A model generated the notes under the pieces. It was not told the DNA's origin. It saw only the letters and a list, made by a program, of their open reading frames with translations, and did not search any database. This document shows, one piece after another, positions 1 to 5,327 of a stretch of DNA of 12,765 bases. Each line of letters begins with the position of its first letter. Positions within the stretch are counted from its first letter, which is position 1. The stretch is from Candidatus Equimonas enterica. Lineage in GTDB: Bacteria > Bacteroidota > Bacteroidia > Bacteroidales > Bacteroidaceae. Position numbers and translations under genes: made by a program. The DNA is taken from the NCBI GenBank assembly GCA_018066225.1, contig JAGHRU010000146.1, positions 1 to 12,765 on the forward strand, in the 5' to 3' direction.

Positions 1-61
1 GCATAATAGAGATTTGTTTTAATGAAATGATAAATAATAAGGTCAGGTGAAATAGAATAGG

Positions 62-277
62 TTATTGGCCGACAGTCTTCTCGCCGAAGCCTTCGCGCGA
101 CGCACCGCCACTGCCCCACCTATTTTCGCCGCAGCCCTCGATGGTGCTTTGGCTACTGCCGTACTGGCTTTTGTATTCGAAACTCTCGATAACGCTGCCA
201 AACTCACTGGCCGCCAACAGTGCCCCGGACGACAATCGTATAAGACGCGCGCGAGGCTTTTGATAGGATTTGTGCAT
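62..277 (-). CDS. Small hypothetical protein, 71 aa, Bacteroidales 'K-x-Y-x-x-P' type
   Basis: The function is unknown. Reading from the ATG at 277, the product begins MHKSYQKPRARLIRLSSG and continues with ALLAAS. This resembles the many short Bacteroidales proteins that start with M-K-x-Y-x-x-P, have a basic/hydrophobic stretch, then a short 'LLxxS' patch and a Gly/Ser-rich tail. Here the tail is rich in Gly, Ser and Glu (residues about 38-71). There is no convincing signal peptide, transmembrane segment or catalytic motif. An upstream TTG at 388 would give 108 aa, but the extra N-terminus looks like translated leader, and a CAACTTTG promoter-like box at 332-339 would place the transcription start downstream of that TTG. 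The opposite strand is also open (65-316) but lacks an ATG start and family resemblance. The family match is from memory, so a non-coding interpretation remains possible. Confidence 0.5.
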   Translation of the reverse strand: MHKSYQKPRARLIRLSSGALLAASEFGSVIESFEYKSQYGSSQSTIEGCGENRWGSGGASREGFGEKTVGQ

Positions 278-331
278 TGTGATATGGGATTTATGATTTA
301 CAGTTTTGCCGTATGAGAGGGAACAGCGGTG

Positions 332-339
332 CAAAGTTG
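332..339 (-). promoter_or_regulatory. Possible Bacteroidetes -7 box for the small minus-strand gene
   Basis: The minus strand reads CAACTTTG, one base off the TAnnTTTG -7 consensus used by the Bacteroidetes primary sigma factor. It lies about 55 nt before the ATG at 277, which gives a leader of about 45-50 nt. I see no matching -33 TTTG about 20 bp upstream, so this is weak. Confidence 0.3.
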
Positions 340-453
340 AGACTCTTGCAGCGCGATATACGCCACACTCCCCGCAATTAGTCGGCAAAATTACTTAAAA
401 TCTTGATTTTACCCCCCCCGAAGAGTTAAATTGTGTTAAAGCGGCGCAGATAA

Positions 454-481
454 TGCCTTGCAGGCTGCGAATTGCAAGGCA
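454..481. repeat. Perfect 9-bp inverted repeat (hairpin)
   Basis: TGCCTTGCA (454-462) and TGCAAGGCA (473-481) are perfect reverse complements around a 10-nt loop. No T-run follows on either strand, so it does not look like a standard intrinsic terminator. It lies between two divergent genes, where it could be an operator, a DNA-structure element or a remnant of a small repeat. Confidence 0.6.
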
Positions 482-570
482 GAGGTGACAGAATAGAGGC
501 TATACGGCGACGTGGTGGCGGCGAAAAAGGCAAGAAGAAAATACGATACGGGCAGGCCGACGTATTTTTC

Positions 571-643
571 TGCCCAGTAAAATCAATTTCAAAGGGCAGT
601 AAAATCGATTTTAGTGCCCACTAAAATGAGAATGTAAGGGCAG
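571..643. repeat. 22-bp-period palindromic repeat array upstream of yaaA
   Basis: Three consecutive 22-nt units (575-596, 597-618, 619-640) each begin CAGTAAAAT or CACTAAAAT. TGCCC and GGGCA alternate at 571-575, 594-598, 615-619 and 638-642, so adjacent units form mutually exclusive inverted repeats. The central one (594-619) is a 26-bp near-perfect palindrome with GGGCA/TGCCC arms around TAAAATCGATTTTA and a single G/G mismatch pair. There are no spacers, so it is not CRISPR. It ends about 35 bp before the yaaA -33 region. A related array lies before lepA. Confidence 0.75.
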
Positions 644-678
644 AGAAGAGCACCGAAGAGCAAATACAAAGCGCAACG

Positions 679-710
679 TTGCAGCATCTCGGAGATTTTG
701 TGTAACTTTG
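679..710 (+). promoter_or_regulatory. Promoter of yaaA (Bacteroidetes -33/-7 type)
   Basis: A TAACTTTG -7 box (703-710) matches the Bacteroidetes consensus TAnnTTTG. A TTG at 679-681, with a 21-bp spacer, serves as a possible -33. The expected transcription start is near 715-718, immediately before the ATG at 719, so the mRNA may be nearly leaderless. A perfect 10-bp palindrome GCAACGTTGC (673-682) overlaps the -33 and could be a repressor site. Confidence 0.6.
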
Positions 711-718
711 CAAGCACG

Positions 719-1483
719 ATGCAGATACTATTAGCAAACGCCAAAATCATGAAAGAAACGGCAAGCGTACAGCCGTGGACACAGCCGAAGTTTCAAGCCG
801 TCAGCAACAAACTGGCGATGGAAATGGCGGAACTCGACATCACAGCATTGAGCCACGAACTGGACTGCAGCCGCAGTTTGGCCAAAGAGGCTTGGCGACG
901 CTACCAAAACTTCTTCGCGGCTCGACCGTTACCTGCAATAATAACCTATAACGGTCAAGCATACAAGCACTTAAAAGCAGAAACGCTCGACGGCAACGCA
1001 CTAACATTCGGGCAGCAACACCTCTGGATCAACTGCTTCCTCTACGGCTTGCTACGCCCTATGGACGCCATCGTGCCCTACCGCATGGAGCACTGCGTGA
1101 AGTTGCCGATGACAGCGTATAAGCCCATCAACACCTTTTGGAAAGACCACCTCACGGACACGCTCATCGAGAGCGTGAAAGCCGACGACGGCGTGCTGCT
1201 CCACCTCTCGACCGAGGAATACGAGCACCTCTTCCATTGGCAACGCGTCTGCCGCGAAGTAGAAGTCATCCACCCGCTCTTCTATGTGCGCCAAGGCGAC
1301 GGCAGCCTCAGGATGCAAGCCGTATGGGCCAAGGCGTGCCGCGGTGCTATGGTGCGCTATGTGCTGACACACGCCATCAGCGACCCCGAAGCCTTGCAAG
1401 CCTTCACCCACGAAGGCTTTGCCTACAATCCACGCCTCGGCGAACGGAATTTCCCACACTTCGTCAGAGAAACAACGGCATAA
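719..1483 (+). CDS. yaaA: Peroxide stress protein YaaA (UPF0246/DUF328 family)
   Basis: YaaA proteins are cytosolic and protect against peroxide damage by limiting free iron; they also bind DNA (known for the E. coli member). The product is 254 aa, the usual length. Family landmarks are in order: N-terminal MQILLANAKIM (residues 1-11, matching the 'ISPAKT' start), ITYNGQAYK (75-83), CFLYGLLRPMDAIVPYRME (106-124), LHLSTEEY (161-168), KACRGAMVRYV (205-215) and FAYNPRLGERNFPHFVR (234-250). The ATG at 719 was chosen because it reproduces the family N-terminus. The in-frame TTG at 698 would sit upstream of, and across, the promoter -7 box. A peroxiredoxin gene follows after 33 nt on the same strand, which supports an oxidative-stress role and an operon. 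Confidence 0.93.
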   Translation: MQILLANAKIMKETASVQPWTQPKFQAVSNKLAMEMAELDITALSHELDCSRSLAKEAWRRYQNFFAARPLPAIITYNGQAYKHLKAETLDGNALTFGQQHLWINCFLYGLLRPMDAIVPYRMEHCVKLPMTAYKPINTFWKDHLTDTLIESVKADDGVLLHLSTEEYEHLFHWQRVCREVEVIHPLFYVRQGDGSLRMQAVWAKACRGAMVRYVLTHAISDPEALQAFTHEGFAYNPRLGERNFPHFVRETTA

Positions 1484-1516
1484 AAACCACAAATTCACCC
1501 TATAATAAATACTACT

Positions 1517-1984
1517 ATGCAAGTCGGAGACAAGATACCCGAAACACTGGGCACAGACCAGCACGGCAACGCCATCAAAGCCAGCGACTACCGCGGGCGC
1601 AAAATAGTGCTCTACACCTACCCCAAAGCCAACACCAGCGGCTGCACCGCCGAGGCTTGTTCGCTGCAAGCCCACAAAGAAGAACTGGCCGCATTGGGCT
1701 ACGCTATCATCGGCGTGAGTAAGGACAAAGAGGCGACGCAGGCCAAGTTTGCCGAGAAATACGACCTCACTTTTCCACTCATCGCCGACACCACAACCGA
1801 GTTGCTGCAAACGCTCGGGGCATGGGGCGAGAAAGTGGCTTGCGGACGCCGCACCATCGGCACACTGCGCACCACCTACCTCGTAAACGAAGATGGCATC
1901 ATTGAGCGCATCTTCACGCCCAAGGAAATCAAAAAGTACAAGAACGATATGTATAAGTTGATGGCGGATACCAATTGCTGGTGA
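1517..1984 (+). CDS. bcp: Thioredoxin-dependent peroxiredoxin, Bcp/PrxQ type
   Basis: This enzyme reduces H2O2 and organic peroxides in the cytosol and is recycled by thioredoxin. The 155-aa length is typical. The active-site motif P36-x3-T40-x2-C43 is intact: YPKANTSGCTAEAC gives the peroxidatic Cys43 and, five residues later, Cys48, the usual resolving cysteine of the atypical 2-Cys PrxQ type. The C-terminal half has the conserved RTTYLVNEDG strand with its Arg. The ATG at 1517 gives the standard 'MQVGDKIPE' start and is preceded by an A/T-rich sequence without Shine-Dalgarno, as is usual in Bacteroidetes. It follows yaaA by 33 nt and is probably co-transcribed. A further Cys, second-last residue (NCW-end), is not part of the catalytic pair. 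Confidence 0.95.
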   Translation: MQVGDKIPETLGTDQHGNAIKASDYRGRKIVLYTYPKANTSGCTAEACSLQAHKEELAALGYAIIGVSKDKEATQAKFAEKYDLTFPLIADTTTELLQTLGAWGEKVACGRRTIGTLRTTYLVNEDGIIERIFTPKEIKKYKNDMYKLMADTNCW

Positions 1985-2056
1985 AACGAGAAATACAGAT
2001 ATATCCCATTAACGTTTTCGTCCTCAAAGTACGCCATACATTGTTGATATAGCACC

Positions 2057-2845
2057 ATGAAATGTCTTAACTGCAACACTCATTTTGAAGGAGACTTCTG
2101 TCCCAGATGCGGGCAGAAGGCTTCGACCTCTCGGTTTGAGACAAAAGAGATGTTTCTGAGCATCATCAAATTGCTGATAGGTGGAGACCATAAGTTTCTT
2201 GTCACCTGCAAACACCTACTCACCCGTCCGGGCCACATGGTGCGTGAATTTCTACTCGGCAAACGCACCTGTTACTATGCGCCAATACCGCTACTGCTGT
2301 TTCTGGTGGCGCTCTATGCTATCGTGACATTCGCGCTGGACAGCACAACGTCTCCCTTTGACCTTCTAAAAATCAAGTTGAACAAGGATGATGTTGCCAC
2401 CGATTCTGCTCAGCAGTTTGTGCTTTTCTTTCAAGCCGTTACAGATAACAGGGTTTACTTTGCCCTCTTCTCGGTATTACTCAATTTGCTGCCTTACCGA
2501 TTCATCTTCCGAAAATATAACATTGCACGTCCCGATGGCACTTTCGCGTCGCTGAACGTGGCCGAGCATTTCTTTGTTTTGGTTTATCAGACCTGCTTCA
2601 ACATGTTGTTGGCTTTCGCTTTGCTTCCTTTCAATGCTGTACCCGGCAGTGAAATCTGGACCGCAAGGCTGTGTATGGTCCTACCTACCATTTATTGCAT
2701 CATTCTCTACAAACAAATATGTTCTATCAGTTGGCTTAGGAGCACCTTGCTCAACCTGCTTTCCATTGTTGTGACTCTATTTATGTCTTTTATCCTGTTG
2801 CTTCTTACCTTTGGTCTGCTCTATGGATACGACTATGCCAAATGA
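2057..2845 (+). CDS. DUF3667-type zinc-ribbon integral membrane protein
   Basis: This is a hypothetical inner-membrane protein of 262 aa with no known biochemical function. The N-terminus has a CxxC-x8-CxxC zinc ribbon (Cys3, 6, 15, 18; CLNC and CPRC). It is followed by a soluble helix, then the family-typical segment TRPGHMVREFLLGKR (57-70) leading into the first membrane span (about 75-95). Further predicted spans lie at about 133-150, 168-192, 204-222 and 231-257, giving roughly five helices. The zinc ribbon plus 'RPG-x-M-x-R-x-(Y/F)-x-x-GKR' plus helices is the DUF3667 arrangement, common in Bacteroidetes. The ATG at 2057 keeps the first Cys pair. It lies 72 nt after the peroxiredoxin gene with no terminator seen between, so read-through is possible. 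The family call is recalled, not searched. Confidence 0.8.
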   Translation: MKCLNCNTHFEGDFCPRCGQKASTSRFETKEMFLSIIKLLIGGDHKFLVTCKHLLTRPGHMVREFLLGKRTCYYAPIPLLLFLVALYAIVTFALDSTTSPFDLLKIKLNKDDVATDSAQQFVLFFQAVTDNRVYFALFSVLLNLLPYRFIFRKYNIARPDGTFASLNVAEHFFVLVYQTCFNMLLAFALLPFNAVPGSEIWTARLCMVLPTIYCIILYKQICSISWLRSTLLNLLSIVVTLFMSFILLLLTFGLLYGYDYAK

Positions 2846-2882
2846 CAAAAGAAACGTCCTGTAACAGAGAAGAACAAAAACG

Positions 2883-3188
2883 ATGAAACACGTCAAAATA
2901 ACCGCCATACGCAAGGTGGAGCACACCGACCTGATGGCCCGATATGAGCGTCCGATAACACACGCTTGCAGCGTCTGCGAAGGACAGACATGGATAAGCC
3001 TTGACGGCAAATGCCCAGCAGGGCTTTGCCCCGAGGCGTGGAAGTCGATGCGGGAGTTTGTCACCACATTGGCACAAGGTGGCGGCAACTTCTACGACGG
3101 CTGGATGCAAAACCCTCACAGCGCGATGATAAGTTGCAACGACGGCTTTCGCCCCGTGAGTTTTCTCATCGAGACCATAGAAGAATAG
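2883..3188 (+). CDS. TIGR04076-family small cysteine-containing protein
   Basis: This is a 101-aa protein of unknown function. It matches the TIGR04076 pattern: an opening 'M-K-x-V-K-I-T' strand, CSVCEGQTWISLDGKCPAGLC (Cys29, 32, 44, 49), an aromatic 'PEAW' helix, the 'LAQGGGNFYDGWM' segment (63-75) and the ending ISCNDGFRPVSFLIETIE (83-100). The clustered cysteines could bind metal or a cofactor, but that is inference. The ATG at 2883 gives the family start. The gene follows the DUF3667-type gene after 37 nt. Its stop is 1 nt from the end of the convergent Nudix gene, so no room remains for a separate terminator and the two transcripts probably overlap. Confidence 0.82.
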   Translation: MKHVKITAIRKVEHTDLMARYERPITHACSVCEGQTWISLDGKCPAGLCPEAWKSMREFVTTLAQGGGNFYDGWMQNPHSAMISCNDGFRPVSFLIETIEE

Positions 3189-3189
3189 G

Positions 3190-3615
3190 CTATGCCAACC
3201 TTTCGGCCAGCATAGGCAGCACGGCTATATCGGCGGGCAGCCATGTCACGCTATGCAGAGCCTCCCTGCTCAGCCAGCGCGATGCCTCGTGTTCCAAGAG
3301 CGTCAGCCTGCCCGAAAGCACAGCACAAAGGTAGCAGTGCATCGTCAGATGGAAGTCGGGATAGTCGTACTCCACCGTCGTCAGATGCTGCCCCACGGCA
3401 ATCTCGGTGGCCAACTCTTCGCTTATCTCGCGCCGCAAGGCTTGCTCTGGCGTTTCGCCCTGCTCTATCTTTCCGCCGGGAAACTCCCACCAGCCTCGCC
3501 ACGCGCCATAACCACGCTGCGTGGCAAACACGCGACCGTCGCGGATGATGACTGCCGCCACCACCTCCACCCGCTTGCGGCTGACGGCCGACGCGTGCTT
3601 ATTGTCTTTGTCCAT
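3190..3615 (-). CDS. mutT: Nudix hydrolase, MutT/NudG-like (putative 8-oxo-dGTP diphosphatase)
   Basis: The enzyme is expected to hydrolyse (oxidised) nucleoside triphosphates to monophosphate and pyrophosphate in the cytosol. The Nudix box is complete at residues 48-68: G48-x5-E54-x7-R62-E63-I64-x-E66-E67, within FPGGKIEQGET and REISEEL. The usual Gly after the EE is Ala69, a common variant. The WWEFPGGK lead-in and the length of 141 aa are typical of MutT/NudG. The ATG at 3615 gives MDKDNKHASAV then VEVVAAVII, the standard first strand. A 34-codon in-frame extension upstream (to 3717) reads across the promoter box at 3646-3653 and was not used. It is convergent with the TIGR04076-type gene. 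The exact substrate (8-oxo-dGTP, CTP or other) cannot be read from sequence. Confidence 0.85.
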   Translation of the reverse strand: MDKDNKHASAVSRKRVEVVAAVIIRDGRVFATQRGYGAWRGWWEFPGGKIEQGETPEQALRREISEELATEIAVGQHLTTVEYDYPDFHLTMHCYLCAVLSGRLTLLEHEASRWLSREALHSVTWLPADIAVLPMLAERLA

Positions 3616-3645
3616 CGTCTTCTTTGTTTTTAGTGTTAAACGCTG

Positions 3646-3653
3646 CAAAGTTA
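3646..3653 (-). promoter_or_regulatory. -7 box of the Nudix gene promoter
   Basis: The minus strand reads TAACTTTG, a full match to the Bacteroidetes -7 consensus TAnnTTTG, 30 nt before the ATG at 3615. The -33 region shows only a weak TGG-like match. The predicted leader is about 25 nt and A-rich. Confidence 0.55.
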
Positions 3654-3750
3654 CAAAGATATTTCGGATGATGCACCAGGAAGGCACAACATAGGCGTAG
3701 CAAAACGCACGCATCATGCGTCAAACAGGCAAACCACAACGCTTCAAACA

Positions 3751-4062
3751 ATGATTTACGATTTCTTTTCAGGAGCCTTTCCTTGGCTCATCTTGGGACT
3801 CATTATCGCCTTAATAGCCGCAGGGAAAGCACAAGAGAAAGACACCGCATCAGCCGATGCCTCGCAACAGGAGAGCCGCCTGCATCGCGCACAAAAGGGC
3901 GGCAAGATGTACTTCGTCGCTTCCATCCTATCCTACCTCACGGCCACCATGGCCTGCATGAGCGATGGGCATTACACCCATTCGGGATTGGTGTGGACCT
4001 GCCTGGGCTCGCTGTTTCTTTGCTTGGGCGCGACACAAGCACGCAGAGACCGAAAGAAATAA
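3751..4062 (+). CDS. Small hypothetical membrane protein, 103 aa
   Basis: I do not recognise a family. The product begins MIYDFFSGAFPWLILGL and has a first predicted membrane span at about residues 9-25. A polar, charged linker rich in Ala, Gln, Glu and Lys follows (26-52). Two more spans lie at about 54-70 and 79-95, and the end is very basic (ARRDRKK). The layout suggests an inner-membrane protein with a cytosolic basic tail. The ATG at 3751 begins the hydrophobic segment directly. It is divergent from the Nudix gene and lies 63 nt before the rplM promoter. No clear -7 box was found before it. It is probably real, given open length and coherent topology, but it could be lineage-specific. 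Confidence 0.6.
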   Translation: MIYDFFSGAFPWLILGLIIALIAAGKAQEKDTASADASQQESRLHRAQKGGKMYFVASILSYLTATMACMSDGHYTHSGLVWTCLGSLFLCLGATQARRDRKK

Positions 4063-4098
4063 GCAGCGGAGCGCAGCAAAGTCACGTCCACTCTAAGA

Positions 4099-4155
4099 TT
4101 TTTTGCAAAAAAAAGGTGAAAATGTTTGCCACTTCATAGGAAAGTTGTAATTTTG
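4099..4155 (+). promoter_or_regulatory. Promoter of the rplM-rpsI-rpsB-tsf operon with A/T-tract element
   Basis: A TTTG -33 (4125-4128) is followed, after a 19-bp spacer, by a TAATTTTG -7 box (4148-4155). This is the best match to the Bacteroidetes consensus in the window. Just upstream, 4099-4114 reads T6-GC-A8, a palindromic A/T tract that may act like an UP element or bend the DNA. Transcription should start near 4161, giving a leader of about 160 nt. Confidence 0.8.
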
Positions 4156-4160
4156 CACGC

Positions 4161-4321
4161 CGATTATTATCAGCGAAGCCTCACAAGTAGGCTCGCAGAC
4201 TGCGTGTTAATAGCCGTTCTCTCTTTGGCCTGGGGGCGGTGGTTAGTGAATCGCAGTAATGGCGCAATGCGCCGAAATCAACAACAAACCGTAGTTACAA
4301 ACCTAAAAACAAACAACAAGA
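4161..4321 (+). promoter_or_regulatory. Structured 5' leader of rplM, candidate r-protein autoregulatory RNA
   Basis: The predicted leader can fold into three consecutive hairpins. Hairpin 1 pairs 4173-4175 and 4177-4181 with 4189-4196 (GCG-AGCCT with AGGCT-CGC, one bulged A, 7-nt loop). Hairpin 2 is long and imperfect: ACTGCG (4199-4204) pairs with CGCAGT (4252-4257), then after an internal loop 4208-4216 pairs with 4237-4245, leaving a 20-nt apical loop. Hairpin 3 is GGCGC/GCGCC (4261-4265 with 4269-4273) with a 3-nt loop. The last ~48 nt before the GTG start are A-rich and unstructured. Autoregulation by L13 or another r-protein is inference from the position. Confidence 0.5.
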
Positions 4322-4783
4322 GTGGACACTTTATCTTACAAGACCATTTCTGCAAACAAGGAGACCGCCAAGAAAGAATGGGTCGTAGTAGATGCTACAG
4401 ACCAAGTGCTGGGTCGCCTTGCTACCAAGGTTGCCAAACTCCTCCGTGGTAAGTACAAGCCTAACTTTACTCCCCACGTAGATTGTGGCGACAATGTCAT
4501 CATCATCAATGCCGACAAGGTGCGCCTCACTGGCAAGAAGTGGACGGATCGCATCTATTACAGCTACACGGGTTACCCCGGTGGCCAGCGCGAAAACACC
4601 CCTGCCACCATCATGGCAAAGCCCAACGGTGCAGACCGCTTGGTACGCCGCGTCGTAAAGGGTATGCTCCCCAAGAATCGCCTCGGCGCGAAGCTCCTCA
4701 CTAACCTCTACATCTACGCAGGCAGCGAGCACAAGCACGAAGCACAAAGCCCCAAGGCCATTGATATTAACCTCTACAAATAA
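4322..4783 (+). CDS. rplM: 50S ribosomal protein L13
   Basis: L13 is an early assembly protein of the large subunit that binds 23S rRNA. The product is 153 aa, as in other Bacteroidales. Clear landmarks are EWVVVDATDQVLGRLATKVA (residues 19-38), the LLRGKYKP segment, HVDCGDNVIIINADKVRLTG, TGYPGGQ, the basic GMLPKNRLGAKLL stretch and a C-terminal AGSEHKHEAQSP. The start is GTG at 4322: it gives the Bacteroidales N-terminus MDTLSYKTISANKET, and there is no ATG in frame nearby. It is the first gene of the operon, 11 nt before rpsI, and is preceded by a strong promoter and structured leader. Confidence 0.97.
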   Translation: MDTLSYKTISANKETAKKEWVVVDATDQVLGRLATKVAKLLRGKYKPNFTPHVDCGDNVIIINADKVRLTGKKWTDRIYYSYTGYPGGQRENTPATIMAKPNGADRLVRRVVKGMLPKNRLGAKLLTNLYIYAGSEHKHEAQSPKAIDINLYK

Positions 4784-4794
4784 TCTCTGCAGAT

Positions 4795-5181
4795 ATGGAA
4801 ATGATTAACGCATTAGGCCGCCGTAAGAGCGCCATCGCACGTATCTACGTCACCGAGGGTAACGGCAAGATCACTATCAACAAGCGTGACCTCACCGAAT
4901 ACTTCCCCAACCCCATCCTGCAGTTCGTCGTTAAGCAGCCCCTCACTCTCCTCGACGTTGCAGAAAAGTACGACATCAAAGTTAATCTCTGTGGCGGTGG
5001 CTACACCGGTCAGAGCCAGGCTCTTCGCCTCGCTATCGCTCGCGCCCTCGTCAAGATTAACGCAGACGACAAGAAAGCCCTTCGCGCAGAAGGCTTCATG
5101 ACCCGCGACCCCCGTCAGGTGGAGCGCAAGAAGCCCGGTCAGCCCAAGGCACGCCGTCGCTTCCAGTTCAGCAAACGTTAA
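4795..5181 (+). CDS. rpsI: 30S ribosomal protein S9
   Basis: S9 is a small-subunit head protein whose C-terminal tail reaches the P-site tRNA. The product is 128 aa, normal for the phylum. It shows GRRKSAIARIYVTEGNGKI at the start, the LCGGGYTGQSQALRLAIARAL core and the C-terminal basic tail KKPGQPKARRRFQFSKR ending in the conserved Lys-Arg. The ATG at 4795 is preferred over the one at 4801, because Bacteroidetes S9 begins 'ME-x-INA(L/V)GRRK'. It is 11 nt after rplM, the conserved L13-S9 pair. Confidence 0.97.
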   Translation: MEMINALGRRKSAIARIYVTEGNGKITINKRDLTEYFPNPILQFVVKQPLTLLDVAEKYDIKVNLCGGGYTGQSQALRLAIARALVKINADDKKALRAEGFMTRDPRQVERKKPGQPKARRRFQFSKR

Positions 5182-5327
5182 TCTATCGGCCCGCTTGCTG
5201 ATACTGACGTTTAGTATCCAAACCTGCCCGACTCCGCCTATATATAATAAGGACTACCCGCAGGTTGGTTGATTCACACCCCAACTAACAAGGAAAGTAA
5301 ACACAACTAAAAAACACCAACATCACA
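5182..5327 (+). promoter_or_regulatory. Structured spacer before rpsB with competing hairpins
   Basis: This spacer of 146 nt has a perfect 6-bp hairpin, GATACT (5200-5205) with AGTATC (5213-5218). A 7-bp stem follows: AACCTGC (5221-5227) with GCAGGTT (5260-5266). GTTGG (5264-5268) can instead pair with CCAAC (5281-5285), so the 3' arm of the second stem has two possible partners. An A-rich ribosome-loading region follows up to the ATG at 5328. No TAnnTTTG box was found, so it is probably an intercistronic leader of the long operon. Control by S2, as established for rpsB-tsf in E. coli, is a possibility only. Confidence 0.45.

Larger units (their letters stand above)
278..718. other. Gene-free stretch, 441 bp, between two divergent genes
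   Basis: No credible gene is seen here. It holds, in order: the leader and possible promoter of the minus-strand small gene; a 16-bp palindrome of the form TAAAATC-TT-GATTTTA (396-411) followed directly by a run of eight C (412-419); a 9-bp hairpin (454-481); a 22-bp-period palindromic repeat array (571-643); and the promoter of yaaA (679-710). The stretch contains no tRNA-like cloverleaf or transposase fragment. Confidence 0.7.

Noticed and set aside
65..316. Plus-strand open frame of 83 codons opposite the small minus-strand gene
   Set aside because: It starts only at TTG, has no recognisable family features and mirrors the minus-strand gene that has an ATG and a family-like N-terminus.
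454..481. Intrinsic terminator
   Set aside because: The stem is perfect, but no T-run follows on either strand.
1052..1810. Minus-strand open frame across yaaA and bcp
   Set aside because: It spans two well-identified plus-strand genes and has no recognisable features.
3709..3721. Operator at ACGCATCATGCGT between the Nudix and membrane-protein genes
   Set aside because: This is a 6-bp inverted repeat only, with no relation to a defined promoter; it is too short to support.
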